The position numbers were made by a program, and so were the translations under genes. Shown here piece by piece: positions 8,856 to 22,700 of a stretch of DNA of 64,000 bases (position 1 is the stretch's first letter; every line of letters begins with the position of its first letter). Origin of the DNA: Lingula anatina (Eukaryota; Brachiopoda; Lingulata; Lingulida; Lingulidae); NCBI RefSeq assembly GCF_001039355.2, contig NW_019775968.1:455973-519972 (forward strand). The letters run 5' to 3'. The notes below the pieces were generated by a model. The model was not told where the DNA came from. It ran no database searches and was given only the letters and a program-made list of their open reading frames with translations.

Positions 8856-9319
8856 TAATAATCTTGAATCATTAAGAACACGCGGCTATTTCTACAATTC
8901 TGGACTTCTGTTTTATGGTCTGAAGGAGCTTGATACATTTTTCGTTCAATGGCTAAGAAATGGACCAAAATGCCATCAAAATCTTATAAAATCCCAGTTA
9001 TAAACTGCTCGGATGTGAATGATTTTAAACACAGAAGTTAGTGAAGTTCTCAGTTTCCAGTCAAAAGATGTTGACTTTGATTGTTGCGCATTAGCTATCA
9101 TAGTCTGTGTACCTGATCTGTCCGAGTTCATACTTTTTATTCCATCATTTGACTGAGGGCTTTCTTTTAAACATTTGTGACGATGAACAACAGTCCCTTT
9201 GTTGTCGACATCGTCAAATATATCACGTTATCACACCTACTGCAATGTCGCTGTAATAGGGTCATGAATATTTGAGTACTTTTTGCCAACGCTTACTATA
9301 AAAGCGAGCGCACACCACT

Positions 9320-9905
9320 TCTGGGTGCGGTCAGGTTTTTTCTCTTCGAAATGTAATAAGGTAAGACACGTAGAACACTTTGGATATGTACATATTTAGT
9401 TGTTCATTTATTTGATATAAAGATTTGTAAACCGTCGCCACCTATTAGTTATTCATTAAGTCAGGTGATATTAGTATAAAGTCACTTTTTTTATATCAAT
9501 ATATATATATTTAGTCGACATGTACGTTATCCTTCTAGACAATTGCTTTCCTGGCTGCCACGTTACTGTGTACTCAACGTTTAAGTTGCCGAATGTTGTG
9601 TAAGTACTTTAGTTACAGCATATATTTAATTTCATAGTTTTAGTCATATTGTCGATATTTGCGTGTTCGTATCTCTCTCTATCTCTCTCTCCGTTCTTTA
9701 TATTTGCATTTGTGTGTACACTTAATGTAATATATTTATTTATTTATTATTATTATTATTTATCTATTTTACTTATTTTTTGTTTAGTTTCACCACATCA
9801 GAAAACACCTCAGAACTCACTTCAGAACTCACCTCAGAATTCACCTTAGAATCCACTATAAATAGCTACAAAATGTGCGTGAACAATAAAGGTGAAATTT
9901 AAAGA
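9320..9905 (+). other. Second-block copy of the putative small spliced transcript
   Basis: Same arrangement as 1740-2315: TATAAAAG at 9297-9304, splice-like signals, and AATAAA at 9885-9890. It has one extra 12-bp unit in the terminal CTCAGAACTCAC-type repeat. The upstream CT-rich tract is expanded slightly relative to block 1. Confidence 0.3.
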
Positions 9906-10174
9906 TTTGTTTTTGAGTTATTGACTGGTACGCAGTAACACCCTTAAACATCTTTTCTATAACATGAACAATCTGAAAGACTGGACCAGTGATTTTGTAG
10001 CTGTTTGACACAACTGTTGAACATCTGCTGAAGTCTGTGTAAATAATTGTTAACTTCCTGTGACAAGTGTTAAAGGCTCAACACTCCCACTATGTTCCTG
10101 TAACAGGTAAGGAACATCTAACACAATCACCATGTTTCTGTGGCAAGCAATAGCCTCAAAACACACTTCTGTAA

Positions 10175-10573
10175 TGCCCCTATTTCACACAGACCACGAA
10201 TCCCACGAATGGCCATGAATTGACAAATTTCAGGATTCGTGGTTGAATCGTAATCAGTTCGTGAAGTTCTTAACAGATTTGTATATAATCGTAGTCAGTT
10301 CTTGCAATTCTTGATCAATCGGGAATTCATGGCAAAAATTTTGAGCTGTTCAAAATTTTGGCCACGAACTCCCGATTCCAAAAAATCGGAGTGAATTTCT
10401 GGACAATATTCGTGGGATTCGGCTGGAATCGCACGAATATTCGTATCACTATCGCACCTGTATCATAACTGAATCGTAGAGCGTGTCGAATTAGACCAGA
10501 AAATTGGCAAAATCTCACAAATCCTGAAATTTGTCAATTCCTTGAGATTCGTGGTCTGTGTGAAATAGGGGCA
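10175..10573. mobile_element. TIR element (MITE) with TAA target duplication, short allele
   Basis: This is the 399-bp counterpart of 2582-3158 in the second block. It has the same inverted ends and TAA flanks (10172-10174 and 10574-10576) but lacks the internal left-end duplication. The size difference between otherwise matching blocks shows that they are diverged alleles or paralogues. Confidence 0.7.
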
Positions 10574-10952
10574 TAATGAACTGACTTCTATAATCACTGT
10601 CTCCATGTAACAGGTAATGAACACCTAGGAGCACATTATAGGTTCCTGGGAGTAATGCAGTATTGAAGATTTCTATCCTCCCCTCCCTCCAAAAAGAAAC
10701 CACATACAATTGGAAACAATTAGTTTTTAAAATCACATTTCAATGCTCTTTGTAATCTTGAAAATAGTATAGTATTAACTGATTACTAAAAAGAATTATA
10801 AATCATTTGAAACAAATGCTACTAGTACATAGGACTATAAGACTAAAAACCAAAGTATCCATTTCATTTTTTATAAAATTTTAGTAGAACAATTGACCTT
10901 AAAGATACCCATTCTTTAAAAAATAGCATTTTGTCAGCTGTATAATACTCAC

Positions 10953-12640
10953 TTCCTAATTAAGTTGAGGGGGACTGTGAACATGAAACCACCATCTCTG
11001 ATCACTCCCATGCCATTACTCCTGCCATTACTGCTAATACACACCAGTTCTGGCTCCATGTCCTTGTTGGCCACCAGCAACCTGCCAAACACCAAGTCAC
11101 CTATCTGAAAATCAATGCCCATTACCTTTATATGATTTCAAACAGAGAAACCCTTCCCCTAATTGCCACAACCTATACAGTTTGCCTACCCCACCTTAAC
11201 TCAATAAGCAAGCACACAGTGCATGTTCCTTTTAGAAAACATACTGTTAACAAGAAAGTCAAACATTCCTCAATATTTTTTCAAGTTTTGGATAATAATT
11301 ACTAAACATACCTTAAAGCTTAATGTAGATATCAATTATTTTAAATTACCTACTTTCACGTCTGGTCTGTTTCTTTTTGTGGCACCTTCAAATGATAGGT
11401 ATGACAACGATGCTTGTTCACTTCCTCCAATGTCCACTCTGAATACATCACCTGCTTTCATAGTTACAATACCAATGACATTTTTTCCCTTGGTTGGAAT
11501 GTACTAAAATAGTAACAAGAAAAACAATTAGTAAGGGCTGGAAGGGCTGTGTATACACATTCATTTATATTATAAAAACAAATTCACAAAAAATTTAAAA
11601 ACAGATTAAAGGGAATCAGGGTAAGACACGTTTCCATACCCAGATTGACCAAGCAGGATCGACACATCTCTGAGGGGTTTCTCACTAAATTGCCTTCAGT
11701 TTAAGTGACTTAGATGTCTATCATGTGTATCAAGCCCTTAGCACTATTTGAAAAAAACTTGGGACCCTAATAAAAATTGAGAGACGGTGTAGCTGAATTG
11801 CACAATACACCGCAATACACTTGAAAAAACAAGTTCAGTTGCAAGTAAATATAGGAAAAGGTATAAATAAGGTGATATTAAAGCAAAATATATTACCTAG
11901 TACTTAATATCGCTGATACAACTTAACAAATCGGCAAGATCTTGTCATCGTCTGGTCTCGCCATGTTGGCGAGTGGCTCTTCTTAGCTGGTAATATGTCT
12001 AAGAAGAGCCACTCGCCAACAAGGCTGCCGATACGAAGATGTAAAAGTCTTGTTTGCCATTTGTTGAGTTACATCAACAGGCCCATAGCCAGGGGGGTTC
12101 GGGGGTTCAAAAGAACTGCCCTTTTTGCTGGGAAAAGGTCCGTTCTGAGTAAAATTTGATCTTTTATAGCAAAAGGTCCACATTTTCAGAAAAAGACCCC
12201 CCCCCCCTTTGGAACTGCTGGCTACGTGCCTGATCAACTATATTAAATTTAATTAAAATTACTTAGTATAGTAATATAATAATTGGCTTTTATATCACCC
12301 TACATTGTTGGGAATGACCGTTTCTTTTGTGTAATTTGCAACTGCATGGATGTCTGGCATGCCTACTGAAGCAGTTTTGTTTTTCATGTGTATTGGGCTG
12401 TGTTGCGGTGTATTCCGCAATTCAGCTACACCCAGTGGTTTTAACGCTCACCCGCTTTTGACGACTGTCAACCCAATATATATTGGGCTCTTTGTATTTT
12501 AAGATCCCAGCTTTAGATACTGTAACCTGATCAGAATCTCTTCGAAGCCCTGGTCCTGTCACAAACCTGGTAGAATCTTCTGTATTTATCATAAGTCTCA
12601 CTTGGTCACCAGGTAAAACCACGCTCCCGACTTCGGCCAT
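10953..12640 (-). CDS. EXOSC3: EXOSC3 5' coding exons, second-block copy
   Basis: This is the same three exons as the block 1 gene: 12452-12640, 11354-11503 and 10953-11104, with all splice sites intact. Residue differences from block 1 include H to Y in the KHKEP motif, E to K in KGENV, and S to A in VSNKD. There are no stops or frameshifts. The last coding exon is absent here too, because the block begins at the N at 7623. Its first intron lacks the LTR element present in block 1. It is most simply a second allele of one locus, not a second gene. Confidence 0.9.
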
Positions 12641-13750
12641 GTTGCGGAAATACCGACTACTTTGTAATAGGCTTGTCTTGTGCAAATCGAAACAATGCTC
12701 AGCAGCGGGAACACCTGGTGACGCGAAAGATAATGAAAGCAGAATTAAAATGAAATATTTATTTATTTCTACCTTATTTAGTACGGGATGAAGTTAGGGT
12801 TGGTAGTGTCAGACTTGAATGATAGGTTTAGCTATCACCTACCCCCCGGGAAGCTTTTATTGTTACTGTAAAGGTACAGGTAAACACATAATTGTGTAAT
12901 ATTTGAGGCGCTCTAAACTTTAGGCTAAAACAGCTTCAACACACTTCGTAGCTAGGGCCCTGCGTACACCTTTGCTTTAAAAATCTCCATACAAACATAT
13001 ACAAAGGACTCCGAACAAGATCGAAAATATACCTGAAACACACTTCAAGACACAAACCGTACCGTATGTGCTACATATTGATCAGCACGTAAAGCTGCAT
13101 GTCAAGAATTGCAAATGCATGATTTTCTTTTTCTGCAAAACTGACCAGGATAAATAAGTTCCTGTATATGTTAACCAACTGTTAACTTACAAATTTTGTT
13201 ACCAGTACATGTGTAGGCCCAAAGCAGCGTTGAATGGGAGAAGAGGAGATGGGAGTAGGGATTACCATGCAGTAAGCGATCCACGAACGGAAAACAATTC
13301 CCTGTCGGATTTTTTTCTATAAAATTGTTGACCACCGCCCCTTCCCCGCCCCGGAATATAATTTCATACACACATGCAATCACACACAGTTAGGGAGAGA
13401 GGGAGACAGACCTTATTCAATGTATCATTCCAAACGACCCGTGCATGCTTGCAAGTAAGTACATGTGTCTGATGGTTAAATAGCTAGTAAGGAAATCTGA
13501 AATCCAATTAGTATTTATTTTATAGAATGAAACTAGTCGCCTGCGACATCAATAATTATGTGAAAACACCACTTTGTGAGACAACATATATAAATAATTT
13601 TCAATAATTTGTCATTAACTTTGAGTATAAGTGGAATTTAAAATCAAAACTAACTAGGAATTCCTAAGCTGTTCTTATAACTTTCGCGCAGTTGCCGAAG
13701 TTGCGGATCTCCTTACGGAGCCTCGAGCCGCTACACATGCAGACGAAAAC

Positions 13751-16700
13751 ATGGCGCAAACATTCGAGTTGTGCGTTTTGTTACTCCTGTATCTTTTAGG
13801 GTTTTCTCCAGTACGGTGGAGTTTAGTAGCAGCTGAAACCAACCAAAGTTACTGCCCCAGTGCTTGCACGTGTAGTGGATACGCTTTTACCGTGAGAGCC
13901 GACTGTTCAGGACAGAATTTACATGGAATACCGTCCGACTTGAGTTCATTCACTGTTCAGCTGTGAGTATTAGTGTTGTTAGCGTGGTACACTATGAAAG
14001 GGTGCCTAGCCTGTACACAGATACTGGATGTTTCATTGCAGCCGGAAAACGGCCCTGTGAAGGAGACCTCCGACAATATTAACTCTTCACTGATTTTTAA
14101 TGTACTAATTAATGTTAATACCAAATTTGATAATCCACTAAATACGACAGGGGTTTTCATTGTGAACGTACATGTATTGTACGTTTACTCTATATCTACA
14201 GTATACAGGTAGACTGTTGTTTAAGACCCCATTTCCATAGATTTTAGATCGATCTATCCCTGTGGGGAGTCTCACTAGATTACTGTCAGCTTAGCCGGCT
14301 TAAGTGTCTGTCCTGCCTACTGAAAGCTGTAAGGGGGTAATTACCTATGGTGCGCGCTCAGCTGACTGCAATTTAGTGTGAACCCCCAGGGAGTTAGGTC
14401 GATCTAAATCTTAATCTCTGGATCGATCTAAATCTCTGGGAATACACCCTAAGACGTTACTGACAATATCATATCACCAGAAAAAAATGGAATCGAAATT
14501 GAAAAACACACTGAATGTGTAGTTAGACAGATGTGCTAACATTGCATCTTACGTAACTCCGTTCTTCATCAGTCACAAAGTAGAGTTCGCAGATGAGTTG
14601 TTTTTAAATGCGGGTATTACTACAACCAGTATCCACTGCAGCTAGAATGGATTAACCTCTTTTCTAGGCCTTAGAAAGGGGCAGTTAGCCCTTGGGTTCT
14701 GTCAGCCTCGCCTGGTTTCTCTAAAAGAATGGCTTCAGATACATGTAACTATGTGATGAGTCTTTTTGAAATGCAGCTCTGTTCCTTAGTAAACTAAATG
14801 CAACTTATGTTTTTGTGAAACAGTACCCTGGAGCCAGTTGGCTGTTTGATGATATACATGTAAGAAGGTATATTACTTGTGATGAGGATTTTTATTGTGG
14901 AACCTTTTGTTCAGTCAGACAGTTTTGGGACCAATCTTGCCATTTTGTGTTGAATAACATGCTAATTGTAAATATGGATCCATTTCATAATCAGTGCAGC
15001 AATGCCTTGCATGCTGAATTATTTTAAGATCCTTGAACACTTTTATTTCAGATTGAGCATACTCTGTTAAAAGCTGTTGCAAAAGGCGAAGGCAGTTGAG
15101 ATGAAATATGAATGAGGCAGAGATAGGGAAGGATTTATAGCATTCTTGTACATATAGATGTGCAGCCGGGTGTATGGTTTACAGGTTTACTCTGCTCTGG
15201 AAAGATGGCCATGTAGGCACAGCAACAAATTAGGCAATCTTGATGAATTCACACCTGGTCATTAGCACTTGAGTTAAAGCACTGAATAATTGTAATCTTC
15301 TGGGTTTCATCAGCGAGGTATTTGGAAGCATATGGTACTTTTTTCCAAAGGCAATAAGTTTGCTGATAAGTTTAGCTACCAGATTGCAAATTCATTGTGC
15401 AGATTCTCAGTTGATCTTGTTGTTTTTAATCAATTTACAGTCTTTCTTAAAGATTAGGTAGAATGGTAGTGAATAGAGTGGAGTGCAAACCAGTATGAAT
15501 ATATTAACACCTGTGTATACCGGTAGAGTTTGTTTTTGAAAATGTAGAGTTACAAGAAAATTTGCAAAGAAATGGCAATTTCTGCTTTCCTTAGTGACAA
15601 TAAGGGGAGTATTAAGCAAAGAGGAAATGTGAATTTTTCCTGCCCTAAGAGCGTGCACCTTGCTTGGCCACCTAGTGTAAGCATGCCACTTTTATACCTG
15701 TTACATGACCCGGACTGGGATTTTTTACCATAGGAAGCGAGGAAGTTTTCATCAATTTAATGCATCATTTCCCCAATAGACAAAAGTTGTCAGTTTGAGT
15801 CTGACTGTGTTGGCATTAGTGAATGGAAAGTGACAGGACCCTTGACTTAAATTAACTGCGATTTGTTGACTGTTGAAAGCTGGCAGTGGAATTTCAATGG
15901 CAATATTCCACGCTACCACCTGAGTGCAATTACCAGATATAATTTCATGGGTAGTTTGACTAATTGCATCAAATTCTCTACAAATGATCATCGAAGAGGA
16001 AAGAATAAATTAATGGTAGGCTTGCAGTTGGTTTGTGTGTCTAACAATAAGTTACACAGAAGAAATTTGAGATGTTGAAAGCTTAGCTGGATAGTACAGA
16101 TGATTGTACAACACTGAAAAAAAAGAGAGGCATCTCCAAACTGAAATTTTTAAATAACCTGGCTAATCATGACTTGTTGAAAAATAAAGATAAAATCACA
16201 GCAGAAATACAAAATGAAATCTGAAGATGCCTCAGTTGATTCAGGGGCATGCCATAATGGCCAGTAATCAATTGTAGTAGATGGAGTTCCTGAAATGTTT
16301 TCATGCTGCTTAAGAAGTAACCTAGGGCAACATCAGTAGAAAAATGTAATCCTTTTTACTATCATTGACATTGTGTTGACCTTTCAAATCACCTCCCCTT
16401 CTGGCACAAGCAGTANCGCCTGGTTTCTCTAAAAGAATGGCTTCAGATACATGTAACTATGTGATGAGTCTTTTTGAAATGCAGCTCTGTTCCTTAGTAA
16501 ACTAAATGCAACTTATGTTTTTTGTGAAACAGTACCCTGGAGCCAGTTGGCTGTTTGATGATATACATGTAAGAAGGTATATTACTTGTGATGAGGATTT
16601 TTATTGTGGAACCTTTTGTTCAGTCAGACAGTTTTGGGACCAATCTTGCCATTTTGTGTTGAATAACATGCTAATTGTAAATATGGATCCATTTCATAAT

Positions 16701-19700
16701 CAGTGCAGCAATGCCTTGCATGCTGAATTATTTTAAGATCCTTGAACACTTTTATTTCAGATTGAGCATACTCTGTTAAAAGCTGTTGCAAAAGGCGAAG
16801 GCAGTTGAGATGAAATATGAATGAGGCAGAGATAGGGAAGGATTTATAGCATTCTTGTACATATAGATGTGCAGCCGGGTGTATGGTTTACAGGTTTACT
16901 CTGCTCTGGAAAGATGGCCATGTAGGCACAGCAACAAATTAGGCAATCTTGATGAATTCACACCTGGTCATTAGCACTTGAGTTAAAGCACTGAATAATT
17001 GTAATCTTCTGGGTTTCATCAGCGAGGTATTTGGAAGCATATGGTACTTTTTTCCAAAGGCAATAAGTTTGCTGATAAGTTTAGCTACCAGATTGCAAAT
17101 TCATTGTGCAGATTCTCAGTTGATCTTGTTGTTTTTAATCAATTTACAGTCTTTCTTAAAGATTAGGTAGAATGGTAGTGAATAGAGTGGAGTGCAAACC
17201 AGTATGAATATATTAACACCTGTGTATACCGGTAGAGTTTGTTTTTGAAAATGTAGAGTTACAAGAAAATTTGCAAAGAAATGGCAATTTCTGCTTTCCT
17301 TAGTGACAATAAGGGGAGTATTAAGCAAAGAGGAAATGTGAATTTTTCCTGCCCTAAGAGCGTGCACCTTGCTTGGCCACCTAGTGTAAGCATGCCACTT
17401 TTATACCTGTTACATGACCCGGACTGGGATTTTTTACCATAGGAAGCGAGGAAGTTTTCATCAATTTAATGCATCATTTCCCCAATAGACAAAAGTTGTC
17501 AGTTTGAGTCTGACTGTGTTGGCATTAGTGAATGGAAAGTGACAGGACCCTTGACTTAAATTAACTGCGATTTGTTGACTGTTGAAAGCTGGCAGTGGAA
17601 TTTCAATGGCAATATTCCACGCCACCACCTGAGTGCAATTACCAGATATAATTTCATGGGTAGTTTGACTAATTGCATCAAATTCTCTACAAATGATCAT
17701 CGAAGAGGAAAGAATAAATTAATGGTAGGCTTGCAGTTGGTTTGTGTGTCTAACAATAAGTTACACAGAAGAAATTTGAGATGTTGAAAGCTTAGCTGGA
17801 TAGTACAGATGATTGTACAACACTGAAAAAAAAGAGAGGCATCTCCAAACTGAAATTTTTAAATAACCTGGCTAATCATGACTTGTTGAAAAATAAAGAT
17901 AAAATCACAGCAGAAATACAAAATGAATCTGAAGATGCCTCAGTTGATTCAGGGGCATGCCATAATGGCCAGTAATCAATTGTAGTAGATGGAGTTCCTG
18001 AAATGTTTTCATGCTGCTTAAGAAGTAACCTAGGGCAACATCAGTAGAAAAATGTAATCCTTTTTACTATCATTGACATTGTGTTGACCTTTCAAATCAC
18101 CTCCCCTTCTGGCACAAGCAGTACCCACAAATGTTGGACATCTTACTTTATTGCTTTAAGATTTATGTCCAAGGCTTATTTGATCTTTACATGTTTTTTC
18201 CCTGCTATCATTGATGGTCTCTCTAAATAAGTCAAGCTAAATGGATTTATGAATACCGCAGTCTATGGCAAGCCAAAACAATTTTTAAGTCATGGTTCTT
18301 ATTTAAATACACTCTTTTCATTCAATTTGATGTATAAAGCAGTGTTTTATTGCTTTTGATTGGTCTTATAAAGTTATTCCACAATTAACAATTCTTTCTA
18401 ATATATTATTATACATTTTTCATGAAATGGACATTTGTAATTCTTAATAAAAAGAATGACACTTAATTCCTGTGTGCCCTATGCACTATGTCTCTCCTTA
18501 AATAAGTTCCAACTAAGCTAATTAAGATAAAGTTGAGGCTTATCATTATCAAGTAGCTGGCATCAAAGCTGAAGCAATGAGGGGGAAAATCACATGTTTA
18601 CAAAAGTCATAAACAGTAGCTCATGTTTTCAATTAATCCATCCAGCTAGGCTGCTTGATTACAATCTAATTGAGTTAATGGAGATTTCAAGATATAAGGA
18701 TTGAAAAGGTCATAGAAATTGGTTGGTAGTTTGGCCTGTGAAATAAAAATTATCTTTTAAAGTTTAGTGGGCATCATTCCACTTAAGAAAAATGTTCTAA
18801 TTGCTTCTGCTTTTTATTTGCTTGGTGTGTATAAAAAGATTTGTAGTATTTTTAGGATTGGCGCCTTCTGAAAACCTAAAATCTCCAATTTCTTTTGAGA
18901 AGTGGCATGCCAAGGAGGGGGAAAAGTGTGTGCCACACAAGTGGTATAAGGAAGCACCGATAAGAGTTAAATTAGAGAGCCACAGTGGCACAACCAAGCA
19001 TACGCTTTCAAGTGATTAGGTTACCGTTAAAGCACTTACCTGAGCTGGAGTGTGTTAAAATAATATTGATGCTTATTTCACATATTTGTCGACCATTTGT
19101 AGACCAAATATTTTGGTCCATTTGCTTAACATGACGCTAAAAGCTGTGGCATTGAAAGGACTTGACTATTCTGAGGAAGCTTGATTGAGCATGTACTATG
19201 CATGTTTGCATGAACTGGACCTGTGTGTATATTCTTGAGTATTCAAACATATCACCGATATCCCTGTTTTCACTGTTGGCCATGTCATAGCCCATTGTCT
19301 CTTATGTTAAATGCGGAGTAAGTAAACAGAGGTGGCAAACACAGGGAAGCTAATGTCAACACAATCACTCTTGTGTTCTACAGAAAATCTGGCCGTCCTT
19401 TTTCCTTCGCTTGCTCTATCAATTATGGGTCAGTGAGATAGGGAAAACTATTATTTTCAATACAGGAGCTTGTGAGCAAAATTAAATCCTGTTTAAGGTA
19501 CCAAGCTTTGAGGTTGAAGGAAATATGCTGGTTCTTTATAAATATGTGTTTCTCATAAAACTATTAAGTTACTCTGCAAATATTATAGAAGGGTAAAGTC
19601 AGAAAAGAAAACTTCAATTTGCGTTATGTCATTGCTTGCTAAACAATTCATGAGTAGAGGGGTGGTGGTTGCAGGAAAGCACTCCTGTTTCTTCTGGCAT

Positions 19701-22700
19701 CATTAAGGGACCGCCCTGCTGTTCACTGTTTTCTTACAGACCACATTCTGTCACTCATGGCAAAACTTGATGCTGACACTGTAAAAAGAACATGCATTGT
19801 ATTTGGGGATATCATGTTGCTGTGAATTAGCTCTTCACATAACAACATTGACAACTTTTGAAACCATACTTCAAGAGAGCTTTTTACTTTTCAACCTGTT
19901 TAGTTTATTTGACTTTTTTTTTTTTACTTTTTTAAAATTCATTATTATGAATTGATTGTTACAGGCATTTTCTAAATTCAACTTTTGTTTAGTAACTTCA
20001 TGCTCATACTATGATGATTTTTTTCATGTGATTATGCTGAAATTCTAACTTAAAAATTATCAGGAAGCAACCGTGGTTCTTTATTCCAGATCCATTCTTT
20101 CAGTTTATTTCAAGTAGACTAATATGTTAGAGGATTACACAATTTATCTCTCGATCTCTTATCCCCAATGTTCTGACTTTTTGTGATTGATTGCTCTCTC
20201 TCACAATTTTGCATAAATATGTTACAGCTATTTAAAAAGATATATATGAAAGAGAAAAAAATCCTATTTTCTTTTTTTTTTTCTCATTTTCATATTTGAG
20301 AAAAAATCTAGGTAATAAGTTCTGTTGTTCGGAATAGAAGCTTTAATAACAGTTAACATCTGCTGTCAGATGGGGATACACCCAGTACAAAAGAAATAAA
20401 TCATGAACAATTAAATTTAAAAAAAAAGATACTTAGACTGATTTCACAAAACTTTATAATATTTTATTTCTGGATAAAAGTCATATTTAAAAACAAAATA
20501 TTATGTTGTTAATGCAATGCAGCATATCCCTGCACTTCACCACACTGTAAGAAGCACCCATTCCCAGGGGCACCACCTGCTTGGATATCTATTCCTCTGT
20601 TTATGGACTGTTGATAACAATAATCATAATATTAACAACAACCAACAACCAACAACCAACAAAAAACAAAAAAACAAAAAAAAAAAAAAATGAAATATAC
20701 CTTTATGAATGGCTATATTTAAAAGTATCAATGGAAAAGGTTCTATGTATTTGTAAAAATTGTCATCCAACTTTCAGGATGTTTTTACCACTGAGAATCC
20801 TAGTGTCCAACATGTTTGTATGTTGTTTATTAATATATAAGTTATATAACATTACATGATGATTAGTGTTTTATGTAGGATTGATTTATGACCAACAATC
20901 AAAATTCATGTAAAAATGAAATTCATTTATCAACCACCTTCAGGGACCCTATCCCCATGGATTTCTGTGCCACACCTTTGGTCTTGACTGTCACAGCTTT
21001 GGTCTTGACTGTTTATAGTGATCATCAAATGACATAAAAAAATCTGCCTTCATGCATGGCTTTTTAAAAGTATTGATAAAAAATTATGTGGTCAGTAGAG
21101 TCATTAGCCCCTAGGGACAGCTCCACTCCCAGTGGTACTAAAATTCCTTTGGGTTTATGCACATCTCTGATGATAGATTAACATGTATCAATCCTTTGAG
21201 ATTTCATAATCCTCACTCCATTACTCAAGTGAGGAGATAGAAGAAATAAAATTACAAATGCAGGACATATCAGTGGGTGGGATAACACCATCCCCAATAT
21301 TTGTCACAAAAGTGCAGGAATAAAAATATTTAATTTGATAATAGTGAAAATGTATGTGGACTTAAGCATTTTTCTGAAAGATCGTGCCCGCAATCAAAGT
21401 CTCTTCATCAAGACAAAAGTTGAGTTGGTTGAAAATGCATGTCAGGCACCTGATCAGCAGCTTGATACTACTAATGGTTTGGTTAATGGTGGCAATCATG
21501 ACCATCTACAGTAAATTATGGGTGGGCCAACCATTTGTTCCTTATCTGATTTGGGCCTTCATATTTAGTGCCACAGTAGGGCTTAGCTGAAAGTTGAAAT
21601 GGGTTTCAAATGGAAAAGTCAGCCACAGTGTAAAACAAAGGACTGACTTGTTTCAGTAGATTTGTTTTGATTGAAATCTGGTTAACGTGGGAATTAGGAT
21701 GGTATTAAAGAACAAATCACAGCTGTAATTAGTCTGAGAGAGAGAGCGCAAGAAATCTATACGAAGCAATTCTGGTCATTGCAAATACTTATATGGTCTG
21801 CTATTTTGTAAGTTGCACTAAATATAAATCAAAGCACTTTCAAAAACCTACTTAGAGCATCTTTAATAGCTCCTTTTGTCATGTTGGTGCACTTGAAGTC
21901 TTCCTGATCTTAGTAGTTGTAGAAAAATGCCAGGTGATTGAGAAAAGTGAGTTATTTCCATTATGACAAAATGAGAAATTGTGCAGCTGAAAACTGTGCA
22001 GCTGCTGATTTTGTGCTGCTATTATGAAAAGTTGATCACTCCAATTGTGCATTCCACTGGATGAATGAGATTAATGAAGAAAGGCTGGTGAACTTATTGC
22101 ATTAATAAGTATATAATGTAACAAGCAGATAATATGGATTTGTGGGTTGCTGTCAAAGAAGAAGGTAGAAAAAAATTATAAATATCTATTTTAATTTTTA
22201 AAAAATTAACATAGTTGAAATAGAAGAAAAATAACTCAAATTCTTGCTAAAGCACGTCACGATGTGGAAGTCTTTTGCAAAGAAAAGGATATGTATTGGG
22301 TATATCCTGAAAATGCTTTAAGAATTTTTGTCAGTGTATAATTGTTAATGTATAATTAAATCATTATATCTGACAATTTGGGCCCTGTTGCTGACAAAGA
22401 AAAAGATTGTGGATTTATGAAATTGTGAATTGGCTTGTAAACAATTCCAGCATGCCTTCTTACCAAAGGTTGCTCATTCACTATTATCGGGATTTAATAC
22501 ATCATGCAGTGGACATAACCAGTAAAATAAATTTTAAAAAATCATATCAGAATTGAATGTGTGCACATCTCTTTACTTAAGCGTTTATCTTTGACAATAT
22601 AAGATAAACCATCAGCCTGTCAATTCTTATCCCCAGCCTTTCTCTATGAAGTGTCCTATCCCCCTATAATCAGAACTTGTTATCTCCACCTACTGGTAAC

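Larger units (their letters stand above)
66..14707. repeat. Two ~7 kb near-identical blocks joined at a single N (7623)
   Basis: Block 1 (about 66-7620) and block 2 (about 7630-14707) match along their whole length with scattered substitutions. Differences include the 323-bp LTR element present only in block 1 and a 178-bp length difference in the TIR element at 2582-3158 versus 10175-10573. Block 1 stops within a few bases of the N. Block 2 continues smoothly into the rest of the LGR intron. The pattern fits two haplotypes or overlapping contigs placed in series. Confidence 0.85.

Noticed and set aside
9649-9849. 66-codon plus-strand frame in block 2
   Set aside because: It reads through a low-complexity CT/TTA-rich intron-like stretch; only the last PQNS part overlaps the candidate third exon.
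18561-18568. CATCAAAG, a TCF/LEF-like word in LGR intron 1
   Set aside because: Attractive because vertebrate LGR5 is a Wnt target, but a single 8-base match in 11 kb is expected by chance.
18797-19019. Overlapping open frames on both strands in LGR intron 1
   Set aside because: No domain, no splice context and mirror frames on both strands suggest chance.
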